Assembly: GCA_017464805.1 (NCBI GenBank)
Contig: JAFTYE010000016.1
Location: 62,001-126,000, forward strand
Direction of reading: 5' to 3'
DNA length: 64,000 nucleotides
DNA from: Clostridia bacterium
GTDB taxonomy: Bacteria > Bacillota > Clostridia > Oscillospirales > CAG-272
Shown here: piece by piece, positions 19,729-29,357 of the stretch
Layout of the letters: each line of letters starts with the position of its first letter
Position numbering within the stretch: the first letter of the stretch is position 1
Translations under genes and position numbers: made by a program
Notes under the pieces: generated by a model
The model's input: only the letters and a program-made list of their open reading frames with translations
Told to the model about the DNA's origin: nothing
Database searches by the model: none

Positions 19729-19734
19729 AAACCC

Positions 19735-19777
19735 TTTCAGGGTGCTTTGCGAAGCAAAGCACCCTGAAATTTTTTTT
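19735..19777 (+). terminator. Terminator of the purine operon
   Basis: Perfect 16-base arms (TTTCAGGGTGCTTTGC and complement) with a short GAA loop and an 8-T run. Confidence 0.95.
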
Positions 19778-19795
19778 AAAAATGCGCCCTTTCTA

Positions 19796-19824
19796 TTGAC
19801 ATCCGCGCGCGCGCGTGCTATAAT
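19796..19824 (+). promoter_or_regulatory. Promoter of the pyrimidine operon
   Basis: TTGACA (19796-19801), 17-base spacer, TATAAT (19819-19824). Confidence 0.92.
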
Positions 19825-19849
19825 ATACAAAAATGATATCTTTAAGTCG

Positions 19850-19945
19850 ATACAGAGATGTCGGCAAGATTCTGTATACTCACCGATGGGGACAGTTGTA
19901 CCCCTGTGGTTCGTTATAGTCTTGCCGCCAGGCAAGGCTTTTTTT
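19850..19945 (+). promoter_or_regulatory. PyrR-type attenuator before pyrR
   Basis: Three mutually exclusive pairings are visible. ATACAGA (19850-19856) pairs with TCTGTAT (19871-19877) and holds CAGAGATGTCGGCAAGA, which resembles the PyrR-binding loop consensus (GAGAGGCTGGCAAGA). CGGCAAGA inside that loop (19862-19869) can instead pair with TCTTGCCG (19920-19927) as an antiterminator. CTTGCC (19921-19926) pairs with GGCAAG (19931-19936) before seven T as the terminator. Uridine nucleotide-bound PyrR should stabilise the first hairpin and stop transcription. No sequence match beyond this was computed. Confidence 0.82.
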
Positions 19946-19974
19946 GTACCTACTCTGCCTAAAGGAGAAAGCGC

Positions 19975-20511
19975 ATGACCCGTAAGAATCAGATCATGGA
20001 CGAATCCGCCATCAAGCGTTCCATGGCGCGTATCACGCATGAGATCCTTGAACGCAACAGCGGCTCCGCCAACCTCTGCCTGCTCGGTGTCAAGCGGCGC
20101 GGTGTGCCGCTCGCAGCCATTTTGGCCGAGAATATCAAAAAGTTCGAGGGTGTCGAGGTTCCGCTCGGTTACCTCGATATCGCCAAGCACCGCGACGATC
20201 TGACCAAGGAAGAGAAGGAAAGTATCTCGGCAGAGTGCGAGATTCCCTGCGATATCCGCGAAAAAACCGTCATTATCGTAGATGACGTTATGTTCACGGG
20301 TAGAACCGCCCGTGCCGCGATGGAAGCTGTCTTCGCGCACGAGAGGCCGCATGCCGTCCAACTTGCGGTGCTCATCGACCGCGGTCACCGCGAGCTGCCC
20401 ATAAGGCCTGACTACATCGGCAAAAACGTTCCTACCGCCAAAACCGAGAAGATCTCCGTAGTCATGCAAGAGATCGACGGCGAATGCGGTGTTTATATCT
20501 GTCATTTGTAA
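19975..20511 (+). CDS. pyrR: PyrR, pyrimidine operon attenuator / uracil phosphoribosyltransferase
   Basis: 178 residues, usual length. Type I PRTase fold with the PRPP loop VIIVDDVMFTGRTARAAMEA (about 100-119), a basic RNA-binding patch including GVKRRGVPLA (about 40-49) and SARITHEI-like N-terminus (RMARITHEILERNSG region). It binds the nascent leader when UMP/UTP is high and favours the terminator, and it may also salvage uracil to UMP. First gene of the operon behind the attenuator described at 19850-19945; AAAGGAG precedes the ATG. Confidence 0.95.
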   Translation: MTRKNQIMDESAIKRSMARITHEILERNSGSANLCLLGVKRRGVPLAAILAENIKKFEGVEVPLGYLDIAKHRDDLTKEEKESISAECEIPCDIREKTVIIVDDVMFTGRTARAAMEAVFAHERPHAVQLAVLIDRGHRELPIRPDYIGKNVPTAKTEKISVVMQEIDGECGVYICHL

Positions 20512-20528
20512 AGAGAGGAAAAAGCATC

Positions 20529-21740
20529 ATGATGAATCAGCTGAAAGCCAAGGCTTATATCACCGATACCGCCGCCGCTGTTGCTATGCAGGTGTTTTCT
20601 TCCCATTCCGATCTTTCTCTTTTGAATTCTCCCGAATACGTTATTTTACCCGGCTTTTGCGATGTGCATGTGCATTTTCGTGAGCCGGGCTTTTCTTATA
20701 AAGAAACCATAGAGAGCGGCTCTCTCGCCGCCGCGCGCGGCGGCTACACCGCCGTCTGCACCATGCCGAACCTCGATCCCGTGCCCGACTCGGTCGAGCA
20801 CCTGCGTGAGCAGACCGACCTGATCCGGCGAGATGCCTGCATCCACGTCTACCCCTACGGTGCCATCACCGTGGGAGAGAAGGGGGAGATGCTTACTGAT
20901 ATGGGAGGTTTGGCGCAGGATGCCGTCGCCTTCTCGGACGACGGCCGCGGCGTGCAGAATGAGGACATGATGCGCGCGGCTATGCAAAAGGCAAAGTCCC
21001 TTGGCAAAATAATCGTCGCGCACTGCGAGGTCAACGCCCTGCTTCACGGCGGCTACATTCACGATGGCACCTACGCCGCCGCCCACGGTCACCGCGGCAT
21101 CTCCTCGGAAAGCGAGTACGCCCAGATCGAGCGCGACCTGCGCCTGTGCGAGGAGATCGGCTGTCCCTACCACGTCTGTCATATCTCCACGAAGGAAAGC
21201 GTGGCATTCATCCGCGCCGCCAAGGCACGCGGTGTGGACGTGACCTGTGAGACCGCCCCGCACTACCTTATTCTTGATGAAAACGACCTGCAAGAGGAAG
21301 GGCGATTCAAGATGAACCCGCCCCTGCGAGGCAGGGAAGACAAGGAAGCCCTGATCGAGGGCATCATGGACGGCACGATCGATGCCATTGCCACCGACCA
21401 CGCTCCCCACTCGGCCGAGGAAAAATCTCGCGGCCTTGAAAAGAGCGCGTTCGGCATCGTGGGTATCGAGTCTGCCTTCTCACTCATGTACACGCATTTC
21501 GTCCGCCCGGGACGCATGACGATGGAGCATTTGCTCAATCTGCTCGTGTATACCCCCCGAAAACGCTTCGGCATCCCGTTGCCTGACGGCGATTTCTCGG
21601 TCTGGGAGCTGAAGACCCCCTATACGCTCGACCCCGATGAATTTCTCTCCATGGGTCGCGCCACGCCATTTGCAGGACATACCCTGTACGGGCAGAATAT
21701 GCTGACCGTCTGCGACGGCCGCATTGTGTATCGGAAATAA
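20529..21740 (+). CDS. pyrC: Dihydroorotase
   Basis: Cyclises carbamoyl-aspartate to dihydroorotate. 403 residues of the type I amidohydrolase group. The metal motif is GFCDVHVHFREPGF (about 46-59). AAARGGYTAVCTMPNLDP follows, then HCEVNALLHGG, CHISTKESVAFIR with the next metal His, and AIATDHAPHSAEEK with the catalytic Asp. The ATG at 20529 follows AGAGAGGAAAA; a second ATG is adjacent. It begins 17 bp after pyrR. Confidence 0.94.
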   Translation: MMNQLKAKAYITDTAAAVAMQVFSSHSDLSLLNSPEYVILPGFCDVHVHFREPGFSYKETIESGSLAAARGGYTAVCTMPNLDPVPDSVEHLREQTDLIRRDACIHVYPYGAITVGEKGEMLTDMGGLAQDAVAFSDDGRGVQNEDMMRAAMQKAKSLGKIIVAHCEVNALLHGGYIHDGTYAAAHGHRGISSESEYAQIERDLRLCEEIGCPYHVCHISTKESVAFIRAAKARGVDVTCETAPHYLILDENDLQEEGRFKMNPPLRGREDKEALIEGIMDGTIDAIATDHAPHSAEEKSRGLEKSAFGIVGIESAFSLMYTHFVRPGRMTMEHLLNLLVYTPRKRFGIPLPDGDFSVWELKTPYTLDPDEFLSMGRATPFAGHTLYGQNMLTVCDGRIVYRK

Positions 21741-21774
21741 TTTTGTGATTGCTATATACGGAGGATTTTGAAAA

Positions 21775-24700
21775 ATGGCAAAAAGAACAGACATCAAAAA
21801 GGTAATGATCATCGGCTCCGGCCCGATCGTCATCGGACAGGCGGCCGAGTTTGACTACGCAGGCACACAGGCCTGTCTTGCGCTCAAGGAGGAGGGGTAC
21901 GAGGTCGTTCTTGTCAACTCCAATCCCGCCACCATCATGACCGACACCACCATCGCCGATAAGGTGTATATGGAGCCTCTGACGCTCGAGTATATCGCCA
22001 AGATCCTCCGATACGAACGCCCCGACGCCATTTTGCCGGGCATCGGCGGCCAGACTGGTCTGAACCTCGCCATGCAGTTGGAAAAGAAGGGCATTTTGAA
22101 GGAATGCCGCGTCGAGCTTCTCGGCACCAGCAGCGAAAGCATCGAGCGCGCCGAGGACAGAGAGCTTTTCAAGGAGCTTTGCCAGTCCATCGGTGAGCCT
22201 ACCATCCCTTCCGAGATCACCTATGACCTGGAGGAAGCCAAGGCCGCCGCGGGCCGTATCGGTTACCCTGTCGTGCTTCGTCCCGCCTTCACTCTCGGCG
22301 GTACGGGCGGCGGCTTTGCCAATAATGAGGCCGAGCTGATCGCCATCGGTACCAACGCCTTCAAGCTCTCTCCCGTGCATCAGGTTCTGGTAGAGAAGAG
22401 TGTCAAGGGCTACAAGGAGATCGAATTTGAGGTCATGCGCGACTCGCGCGACCACGCCATTACCATCTGCGGCATGGAAAATATTGACCCCGTCGGTGTC
22501 CACACGGGCGACTCTGTTGTCGTGGCCCCCATCCTGTCTTTGTCCGACAAGGACCTGAAAATGCTCAACGACAGTGCCATCAAGATCATACGTGAGCTGA
22601 AGATCGAGGGTGGCTGTAACGTGCAGTTTGCGCTCAACCCCTACACCAGTGAATACTACCTCATTGAGGTAAACCCTCGCGTGTCCCGTTCCTCGGCTCT
22701 GGCATCCAAGGCCAGTGGCTATCCCATCGCCCGTGTGACTGCCAAGATCGCCGTTGGTATGGCACTGGAAGAAATTCCGCTTGCCAACACCACCGCCGCC
22801 ACCGAGCCTCGCCTCGACTACATCGTGGCCAAGTTCCCGCGCTTCCCATTTGATAAATTCACCTCTGCCTCTAATGTGCTCGGCACACAGATGAAGGCAA
22901 CGGGTGAGGTCATGGGTATCGGCTCGACCCTTGACGAATGTATCCTCAAATCCGTTCGGTCGCTGGAGATCGGCGCGACCCACCTGCACCTCTCCAAGTT
23001 CGACGGCATGAGCACGGAGGAGCTTGTAGACTACCTCTCCGAGTTCAAATCCGACAGCATCTTCGTGGTCACGGAGCTGCTCCGCCGCGGCATGAGCATC
23101 GAACAGCTGCACCACATCACCATGATCACCCCCCTGTTCTTGGAGTGCTTCGCCCGCATCGTGGAAATGGAAAAGATCCTTCGGGACAAGCCTTTTGACA
23201 AGACCGCGCTCGTTGCCGCCAAAACGCTCGGTTTCTCCGATCCCTTCATCGCCAAGCTCTGGAAAACGAGCGAGATCGAGGTATGGCAGTTCCGCTACGA
23301 GCAGGGGATCAAGCCCGTCTTCCGCATGGTCGACACCCTGCACACAGGCGCGTACATCCCGTACTTCTACTCGTCTTACATCGGTGAAAACGACTCTCGC
23401 CTCACCGATAAGAAAAAGGCCGTGGTGCTTGGTGCGGGGCCCATCCGTATCGGCCAGGGTGTGGAATTTGACTACTCTACGGTTCACGCCGTCACCACCA
23501 TTCGCAAATCCGGCTATGAGGCCATCATCATCAACAACAACCCCGAAACCGTGTCCACCGACTATACCACGGCAGACAAACTCTACTTCGAGCCTCTGAC
23601 CCCCGAGGACGTCATGAACATTCTCGACTTCGAGAATCCTGAGGGCGTTATCGCCTCGCTGGGCGGACAGACGGCCATCAACCTGGCCAAGCCCCTGACC
23701 GACCGCGGTGTCAAGATTATTGGCACAGACTGTGATGCCATCGACAGAGCAGAGAACCGCGACATGTTTGAAAAGCTCCTGCTCTCGCTCAACATCCCCC
23801 AGCCGACGGGCAGAGCCGTGACCAACATCGAGGACGGCGTCACAACCGCCGCCGCGATCGGCTACCCCGTTCTGGTACGCCCCAGCTTCGTGCTCGGCGG
23901 CCGCGCCATGCAGATCGTTGCCAATGAGGAGCAGCTCCGTCACTACCTCAAAACTGCCGTAGAAATCGACGCGGACAAGCCCGTCCTTGTCGATAAGTAC
24001 ATCAGCGGTAAAGAGGTCGAGGTCGATGCGGTTTGCGACGGACAGAACGTCTTTATCGCAGGTATCATGGAGCTGGTCGAGCGCACGGGCGTCCACAGCG
24101 GCGACTCCATCAGCGTCTACCCCTCGTTCAGCCTCTCCAAAAAGGTCAAGGGCACCATCCTGCAATACGCCAAGATGCTGGGTATCGGCATCGGCATCGT
24201 CGGCCTGTACAACATCCAGTTCATCGTTGATGAAAACGAAAACGTATTCATCATTGAGGTAAACCCCCGCTCCTCCCGTACCGTTCCGTTCCTTTCGAAA
24301 GCCACGGGTTATAGCCTGGCAGATATCGCCACCGAGTGTATCCTCGGTAGAAGCCTCAAGGAGCAGGGCATCTTCGACATCTACCCTGAGGAAAAGAAGC
24401 GCTGGTACGTCAAGGTTCCCGTCTTCTCCTTCAGCAAGATTCGCGGCCTGGATGCTTACCTCTCTCCCGAAATGAAGTCTACGGGTGAGGCCATCGGCTA
24501 CGATGATAAATTCAACCGCGCTCTCTATAAGGCTCTGCAAGCCTCCGGCATGAAGCTGCAAAACTACGGTACGGTGTTTGTGACCGTTGCCGATAAGGAT
24601 AAGGCAGAGGCCCTGCCGCTGATTCGCCGCTTCTACGACCTCGGCTTTAATATCGAGGCAACCTCCGGCACCGCCAAGTTCCTCAAAGAAAACGGCATCC

Positions 24701-24948
24701 GCACCCATGTGCTCCGCAAGATCCATGAGGATCCGGACGAGATCCGTGACGCACTCCGCCAGGGTCACATTGCCTACGTGATCAACACGCGCGATGAGGG
24801 ATCGGTCGGCCAGGCAAGCGACGGTCACATGATCCGTCAGATCGCCACCGAGAACAACGTTACCATCATGACTTCTCTCGATACCGTGCGCGTGCTTCTC
24901 GACGTGCTGGACGAAACGACCCTGCGCATCTCCACCATCGACGCGTGA
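21775..24948 (+). CDS. carB: Carbamoyl-phosphate synthase large subunit
   Basis: 1057 residues, full length. It makes carbamoyl phosphate from bicarbonate, ATP and ammonia delivered by the CarA glutaminase. Two ATP-grasp halves are visible: VMIIGSGPIVIGQAAEFDY (11-29) with GFANNEAEL and NPRVSRSSALASKASGYPIA in the first, and AVVLGAGPIRIGQGVEFDYS (about 554) with VNPRSSRTVPFLSKATG in the second. The allosteric MGS-like domain is at the C-terminus (about 930-1057). carA is not in this operon or window. GGAGG precedes the ATG. Confidence 0.97.
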   Translation: MAKRTDIKKVMIIGSGPIVIGQAAEFDYAGTQACLALKEEGYEVVLVNSNPATIMTDTTIADKVYMEPLTLEYIAKILRYERPDAILPGIGGQTGLNLAMQLEKKGILKECRVELLGTSSESIERAEDRELFKELCQSIGEPTIPSEITYDLEEAKAAAGRIGYPVVLRPAFTLGGTGGGFANNEAELIAIGTNAFKLSPVHQVLVEKSVKGYKEIEFEVMRDSRDHAITICGMENIDPVGVHTGDSVVVAPILSLSDKDLKMLNDSAIKIIRELKIEGGCNVQFALNPYTSEYYLIEVNPRVSRSSALASKASGYPIARVTAKIAVGMALEEIPLANTTAATEPRLDYIVAKFPRFPFDKFTSASNVLGTQMKATGEVMGIGSTLDECILKSVRSLEIGATHLHLSKFDGMSTEELVDYLSEFKSDSIFVVTELLRRGMSIEQLHHITMITPLFLECFARIVEMEKILRDKPFDKTALVAAKTLGFSDPFIAKLWKTSEIEVWQFRYEQGIKPVFRMVDTLHTGAYIPYFYSSYIGENDSRLTDKKKAVVLGAGPIRIGQGVEFDYSTVHAVTTIRKSGYEAIIINNNPETVSTDYTTADKLYFEPLTPEDVMNILDFENPEGVIASLGGQTAINLAKPLTDRGVKIIGTDCDAIDRAENRDMFEKLLLSLNIPQPTGRAVTNIEDGVTTAAAIGYPVLVRPSFVLGGRAMQIVANEEQLRHYLKTAVEIDADKPVLVDKYISGKEVEVDAVCDGQNVFIAGIMELVERTGVHSGDSISVYPSFSLSKKVKGTILQYAKMLGIGIGIVGLYNIQFIVDENENVFIIEVNPRSSRTVPFLSKATGYSLADIATECILGRSLKEQGIFDIYPEEKKRWYVKVPVFSFSKIRGLDAYLSPEMKSTGEAIGYDDKFNRALYKALQASGMKLQNYGTVFVTVADKDKAEALPLIRRFYDLGFNIEATSGTAKFLKENGIRTHVLRKIHEDPDEIRDALRQGHIAYVINTRDEGSVGQASDGHMIRQIATENNVTIMTSLDTVRVLLDVLDETTLRISTIDA

Positions 24949-24961
24949 AAGGATACGGCTG

Positions 24962-25702
24962 ATGCAACAATCTCTTTTTCAGATCACCGAAAACACCCCC
25001 CTCACCGAAACGGTATGGCGGATGCGCCTTACGGGCAACACATCTGCCATCACCGTCCCGGGGCAGTTCGTCAACCTGAAGATTGGCGGCCTGTTTCTGC
25101 GTCGCCCCATCTCGGTATGCGATTGCGTGGGGGATACTCTGACCCTCGTTTACAAGGTCGTCGGTCACGGTACGGAAAAAATGAAGGGCATGCAGGCGGG
25201 CGAGATGCTCGATATCCTCACAGGCCTCGGTAACGGCTACGACCTCACCCCGGTCCGCGAGCACGCCCTGCTCCTTGGAGGCGGTGTCGGTGTACCCCCC
25301 CTCTATATGCTTGCCAAAAGGCTCATCGCGGAAGGGAAGCGCGTATCCGTCATTTTGGGCTTTAATACCAAGGCAGAGGTCTTTTATGAGGAAGAATTTC
25401 GCGCCCTTGGTGCGGCGTGTGTCACCGTGGCAACGGCAGACGGCTCGTACGGCGTGCGCGGCTTTGTGACCGATGCCATGGCGGGGATCGACTACGATTA
25501 CTTCTTCACCTGCGGTCCCGAGCCGATGCTCCGCGCCGTTTATCGCGCAACCGCAACCGAAGGACAGTTCAGCTTTGAGGAGCGTATGGGCTGCGGCTTC
25601 GGTGCTTGCATGGGCTGCTCCTGTAAAACGGTCACGGGCTACAAGCGCATCTGCAAGGAAGGTCCTGTGTTGAAAAAGGAGGAAATCCTATGGCAGAATT
25701 GA
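24962..25702 (+). CDS. pyrK: Dihydroorotate dehydrogenase B, electron-transfer subunit
   Basis: FAD and [2Fe-2S] protein that passes electrons from PyrD to NAD+. 246 residues. LRRPISVCD (about 51-59) binds FAD, LLLGGGVGVPPLYMLAKRL binds nucleotide, and the C-terminal cluster ligands are in GCGFGACMGCSCK (about 217-229) with a fourth Cys in KRICKEGPV. It overlaps pyrD by 13 bp, as expected for subunits of one complex. Confidence 0.95.
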   Translation: MQQSLFQITENTPLTETVWRMRLTGNTSAITVPGQFVNLKIGGLFLRRPISVCDCVGDTLTLVYKVVGHGTEKMKGMQAGEMLDILTGLGNGYDLTPVREHALLLGGGVGVPPLYMLAKRLIAEGKRVSVILGFNTKAEVFYEEEFRALGAACVTVATADGSYGVRGFVTDAMAGIDYDYFFTCGPEPMLRAVYRATATEGQFSFEERMGCGFGACMGCSCKTVTGYKRICKEGPVLKKEEILWQN

Positions 25703-26601
25703 ATGTAAGCCTCTGTGGCATTTCGCTGGATAATCCCATCATCCCCGCCAGCGGTACCTTTGGCTTTGGCTATGAATTTGCCGAGTTGTATGATATCAAC
25801 ATCCTTGGTACGTTTTCCTTCAAGGGAACAACGCGCGACCCTCGCTTCGGCAACCCCACCCCCCGTATCGCGGAATGCACCGCCGGCATGATCAACGCCG
25901 TCGGTCTGCAAAACCCCGGGGTTGAACAGGTCATTGAACGCGAGCTGCCGAAGCTTAAAACTTGTTTTTCGAAAAAAGTCATGGCAAACGTGTCGGGCTT
26001 CTCGGTGGAGGATTACGCCTACGCCGTCGAAAAGCTCGACATGTGCGATCAGATCGGCTGGTTTGAGGTGAACGTCAGTTGCCCGAACGTACACGGCGGC
26101 GGCATGAGCTTCGGCACCTCGCCCGAGGCGGCCGCCGAGGTTACTCGCGCCGTCCGCGCGGTCACGAAAAAGCCGATTCTCATCAAGCTTTCCCCGAATG
26201 TTTCCGACATCGTGTCGATCGCAAAGGCATGTGAGGATGCAGGGGCAGACGGCATCAGCCTCATCAACACCCTGCTCGGTATGCGTATCGATCTCAAAAC
26301 AAAAAAGCCCGTCATTGCCAACAAAATGGGCGGCTTCTCCGGCCCTGCCATTTTCCCCGTAGCCGTTCGCATGGTCTACCAGGTTGCCCACGCGGTGAAT
26401 ATCCCCGTGGTCGGCATGGGCGGCGTTGCATCGGCCGAGGATGTGCTGGAAATGATGCTGGCGGGTGCTACTGCCGTCGAGGTGGGAGCTGCCAACCTCG
26501 TTGACCCCTACGCCTGTAAAAAGATCATTGAGGAGCTGCCCGCCGCCATGGCGAAATACGGCATCGCCTCGCTTGAAGAAATTATCAAAGGAGTGAAATA
26601 A
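25690..26601 (+). CDS. pyrD: Dihydroorotate dehydrogenase B, catalytic subunit
   Basis: Class 1B dihydroorotate dehydrogenase, FMN-dependent. 303 residues. [15 protein letters not shown] near the N-terminus, [31 protein letters not shown] (about 121-138) in the active site and [29 protein letters not shown] at the phosphate-binding end are typical. It works with PyrK and so is NAD-linked, suited to an anaerobe. AAAGGAGG precedes the ATG inside the end of pyrK. Confidence 0.96.
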   Translation: MAELNVSLCGISLDNPIIPASGTFGFGYEFAELYDINILGTFSFKGTTRDPRFGNPTPRIAECTAGMINAVGLQNPGVEQVIERELPKLKTCFSKKVMANVSGFSVEDYAYAVEKLDMCDQIGWFEVNVSCPNVHGGGMSFGTSPEAAAEVTRAVRAVTKKPILIKLSPNVSDIVSIAKACEDAGADGISLINTLLGMRIDLKTKKPVIANKMGGFSGPAIFPVAVRMVYQVAHAVNIPVVGMGGVASAEDVLEMMLAGATAVEVGAANLVDPYACKKIIEELPAAMAKYGIASLEEIIKGVK

Positions 26602-26603
26602 TC

Positions 26604-27302
26604 ATGGGAAAAGACGTCATCATCGCCTGCGACTTTGACAGTGCAGAAAAAACCTTTGCGTTCCTTGACCGCTTCGTCGGTAAAAAGCCCTTCGTGAAGA
26701 TCGGCATGGAGCTGTACTATGCCGAGGGTCCCTCGATCGTCCGCGAGATCAAAAAGCGTGGACACAAGATTTTCCTCGATCTCAAGCTCCACGATATCCC
26801 CAACACCGTGAAAAAGTCCATGGCCGTGCTCTCGCGCCTGGACGTGGATATGTGCAACCTGCATGCAGGCGGTACCTGCCGCATGATGGAGGCCGCTATT
26901 GAGGGTCTGACCCGTGAGGACGGTACCCGTCCCTTGCTGATCGCCGTCACCCAGCTCACCTCCACCGATCAGGAGAGCATGGAAAACGACCTGCTCATCC
27001 ATGAGCCTATCGCCGAGGTGGTTATGCACTACGCCGCCAATGCCAAAAAGGCAGGCCTGGACGGTGTTGTTTGCTCCCCCCTCGAGGCAGGGAAGGTGCA
27101 TGAGCGTTGCGGTAAGGATTTCCTTACCGTTACCCCAGGCGTCCGCTTTGCCGACGGTGACGTTGGCGACCAGAAGCGCGTCATGACCCCTGCCGAGGCA
27201 AAGAAGATCGGCTCGGATTATATCGTAGTCGGCCGTCCCATCACCGCCGCCGCAGATCCCGTTGCCGCTTACGAGCGTTGCGTCGCTGAATTTGTAGACT
27301 GA
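26604..27302 (+). CDS. pyrF: Orotidine-5'-phosphate decarboxylase
   Basis: Decarboxylates OMP to UMP. 232 residues. [15 protein letters not shown] near the N-terminus, the catalytic Lys-Asp tetrad in [16 protein letters not shown] (about 57-72), [12 protein letters not shown] and [15 protein letters not shown] with the phosphate-binding Arg near the end. Of the short bacterial type. It begins 2 bases after pyrD, with AAAGGAG overlapping the pyrD end. Confidence 0.95.
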   Translation: MGKDVIIACDFDSAEKTFAFLDRFVGKKPFVKIGMELYYAEGPSIVREIKKRGHKIFLDLKLHDIPNTVKKSMAVLSRLDVDMCNLHAGGTCRMMEAAIEGLTREDGTRPLLIAVTQLTSTDQESMENDLLIHEPIAEVVMHYAANAKKAGLDGVVCSPLEAGKVHERCGKDFLTVTPGVRFADGDVGDQKRVMTPAEAKKIGSDYIVVGRPITAAADPVAAYERCVAEFVD

Positions 27303-27315
27303 AAAGGAGAAAACC

Positions 27316-27972
27316 ATGGAAGCCTATAAGAGAGAATTTATTGAATTTTTGCAGGGGGCCGGCGTTTTGAAATTCGGTGATTTCACTGCCAAAAGCGGCC
27401 GCAAGATCCCCTATTTCATCAATGCAGGCATGATCAAAACGGGCAACGATATTGCCCGTCTCGGCGAATTTTACGCCAAGGCATACAAGGAAAAGCTGGG
27501 TGCAAAAAAGGCAGTCCTCTACGGCCCTGCTTACAAGGGTATCTCGCTGGCCGTATCCGCTGCCGTGGCTCTTTCCAAAAACGATCTCAACATGCCCTTC
27601 TTCTTCAACCGTAAGGAAGTGAAGGATCACGGTGAGGGCGGCGTGTTCGTCGGCTACGTGCCGACCGCAGGGGAAGAGGTCGTCATCATCGAGGACGTCA
27701 TCACCGCCGGTACGGCGATCCGCGAAAGCATGGAGATCCTTTCTCACCTCGACGGTGTCAAGGTTGCCGCCACCTTTATCATGGTAGACCGCAAGGAAAA
27801 GGGTCAGACCGAAAAGGGTGCCATGCAGGAGATCGAGGAGCAGTTTGGTTTCCCGGTCTACTCCATTGTGGACGTGTACGACATCATCGAGTACCTCGAG
27901 GAAGACGAGGCCAACCGCGAGAATGTCGAGCGTATCAAAAACTACCTTGCGGTAAACGGCGCAAAGAAATAA
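27316..27972 (+). CDS. pyrE: Orotate phosphoribosyltransferase
   Basis: Joins orotate and PRPP to give OMP. 218 residues. [18 protein letters not shown] (about 23-40), [18 protein letters not shown], the basic loop [13 protein letters not shown] (about 96-108) and the PRPP motif [17 protein letters not shown] (about 119-135). It lies 13 bp after pyrF with AAAAGGAG. Confidence 0.95.
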   Translation: MEAYKREFIEFLQGAGVLKFGDFTAKSGRKIPYFINAGMIKTGNDIARLGEFYAKAYKEKLGAKKAVLYGPAYKGISLAVSAAVALSKNDLNMPFFFNRKEVKDHGEGGVFVGYVPTAGEEVVIIEDVITAGTAIRESMEILSHLDGVKVAATFIMVDRKEKGQTEKGAMQEIEEQFGFPVYSIVDVYDIIEYLEEDEANRENVERIKNYLAVNGAKK

Positions 27973-27988
27973 ATCCGAGGAGCATCTT

Positions 27989-28906
27989 ATGAGAAATCTC
28001 ATCGATATACAGGATCTCTCGACCACCGAGATCGAGGAGCTGATCGGGGTCGCCGAGGATATCATCGAAAACCCAAAGAAATACGCCGAGGCATGCCACG
28101 GTAAAAAGCTTGCCACCCTGTTTTTTGAGCCCTCGACCCGTACCCGCCTGTCCTTTGAGGCGGCCATGTACGAGCTTGGCGGCAATGTCCTTTCGGTCAC
28201 CGATGCACTTTCGTCCTCGGCCGCAAAGGGCGAAAGCGTAGCCGATACGGCCAAGACTGTCTCCTGCTACGCCGATATTATTGCCATGCGTCACCCGAAG
28301 GAAGGCGCACCCCTCGTTGCCTCGCTCAATGCCTCGATCCCCGTGATCAACGCAGGAGACGGCGGCCACAATCACCCCACCCAAACGCTGGCAGATATCC
28401 TGACCATCCACCGCGAAAAGGGTCACTTCGAAGGCCTCACCGTTGGTTTTTGCGGGGACTTAAAGTTTGGCAGAACGGTTCATTCGCTCATTTCCGCTCT
28501 GTCCCGCTATGCGGGCATCCACATCGTTCTCATCTCCCCCGCAGAGCTGAAGCTTCCCAGCTACATCAAAAAGGACGTCTTGCAGAAGAACGGCATCCCC
28601 TATGAGCAGACCACCGACCTGCTGGCTGTCATGCCCGAGCTGGACATCCTCTATATGACCCGCGTGCAGAAGGAACGCTTCTTTAACGAGGAGGATTACC
28701 TGCGCCTGCGCGACAGCTATATCCTCACGCCCGACAAGCTCAAAACCGCCAAGGCAGATCTTTCTATCCTGCATCCCCTGCCGCGCGTGAACGAGATCGC
28801 CGTTGCCATCGACGACGACCCCCGCGCCGTTTACTTCAAGCAGGTCAAAAACGGCAAATATATGCGTATGGCACTCATTCTCAAATTGCTGGAGGTGGTA
28901 CTGTGA
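27989..28906 (+). CDS. pyrB: Aspartate carbamoyltransferase catalytic subunit
   Basis: Condenses carbamoyl phosphate and aspartate. 305 residues. The carbamoyl-phosphate loop is [20 protein letters not shown] (about 49-68), with the 80s-loop Ser-Lys in [23 protein letters not shown] in the middle and [10 protein letters not shown] near the end. The following pyrI overlaps it by 4 bases (GTGA), so the allosteric holoenzyme is probably made. Confidence 0.96.
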   Translation: MRNLIDIQDLSTTEIEELIGVAEDIIENPKKYAEACHGKKLATLFFEPSTRTRLSFEAAMYELGGNVLSVTDALSSSAAKGESVADTAKTVSCYADIIAMRHPKEGAPLVASLNASIPVINAGDGGHNHPTQTLADILTIHREKGHFEGLTVGFCGDLKFGRTVHSLISALSRYAGIHIVLISPAELKLPSYIKKDVLQKNGIPYEQTTDLLAVMPELDILYMTRVQKERFFNEEDYLRLRDSYILTPDKLKTAKADLSILHPLPRVNEIAVAIDDDPRAVYFKQVKNGKYMRMALILKLLEVVL

Positions 28907-29319
28907 ACATTGATTCCATCAAAAACGGCATCGTGATCGACCACATCACCGCAGGGCGGGGAATGGAGATCTACCGCCTGTTACATCTGGACGAACTGGA
29001 TTGCCCCGTAGCCCTGATCAAAAATGTTCAGAGCCGCAAAATGGGTAAAAAGGATATCATCAAGGTGGACGCAGACCTTCACTTCGATATGACCATCCTC
29101 GGCTACGTGGATCCCGATGTTACCGTCAACGTCATCCGTGACGGCAATCTGGTGGAAAAAAAGCGCATTGAGCTTCCCACACGCCTGGTGGATGTTATCC
29201 GTTGCAAAAATCCGCGTTGCATCACCACCACGGAGCAGGAGCTTCCGCATATCTTCAAGCTCACCAATCCCGAGCAACGCGTATACCGCTGTCTGTACTG
29301 TGAAACGAAAGCAGAATAA
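28903..29319 (+). CDS. pyrI: Aspartate carbamoyltransferase regulatory subunit
   Basis: 138 residues. The N-terminal nucleotide-binding domain (about 1-95) includes [16 protein letters not shown]. The C-terminal zinc domain holds four Cys: CKNPRC (about 104-109) and YRCLYC (about 129-134), which bind zinc and contact PyrB. It binds CTP/ATP to tune PyrB. GTG start with GGAGGTGG upstream, coupled to pyrB. Last gene of the pyr operon. Confidence 0.95.
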   Translation: MNIDSIKNGIVIDHITAGRGMEIYRLLHLDELDCPVALIKNVQSRKMGKKDIIKVDADLHFDMTILGYVDPDVTVNVIRDGNLVEKKRIELPTRLVDVIRCKNPRCITTTEQELPHIFKLTNPEQRVYRCLYCETKAE

Positions 29320-29357
29320 AAAATCATCCGAAGCCGTAAGACTTCGGATGATTTTTT
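29316..29357. terminator. Bidirectional terminator, pyr operon / yitT
   Basis: AAATCATCCGAAG (29321-29333) pairs with CTTCGGATGATTT (29342-29354), with A-run and T-run flanks between convergent genes. Confidence 0.92.

Noticed and set aside
21535..24828. Open frame of over 1000 codons on the minus strand
   Set aside because: It is the antisense shadow of carB in G+C-rich sequence, with no family features and no ribosome site.
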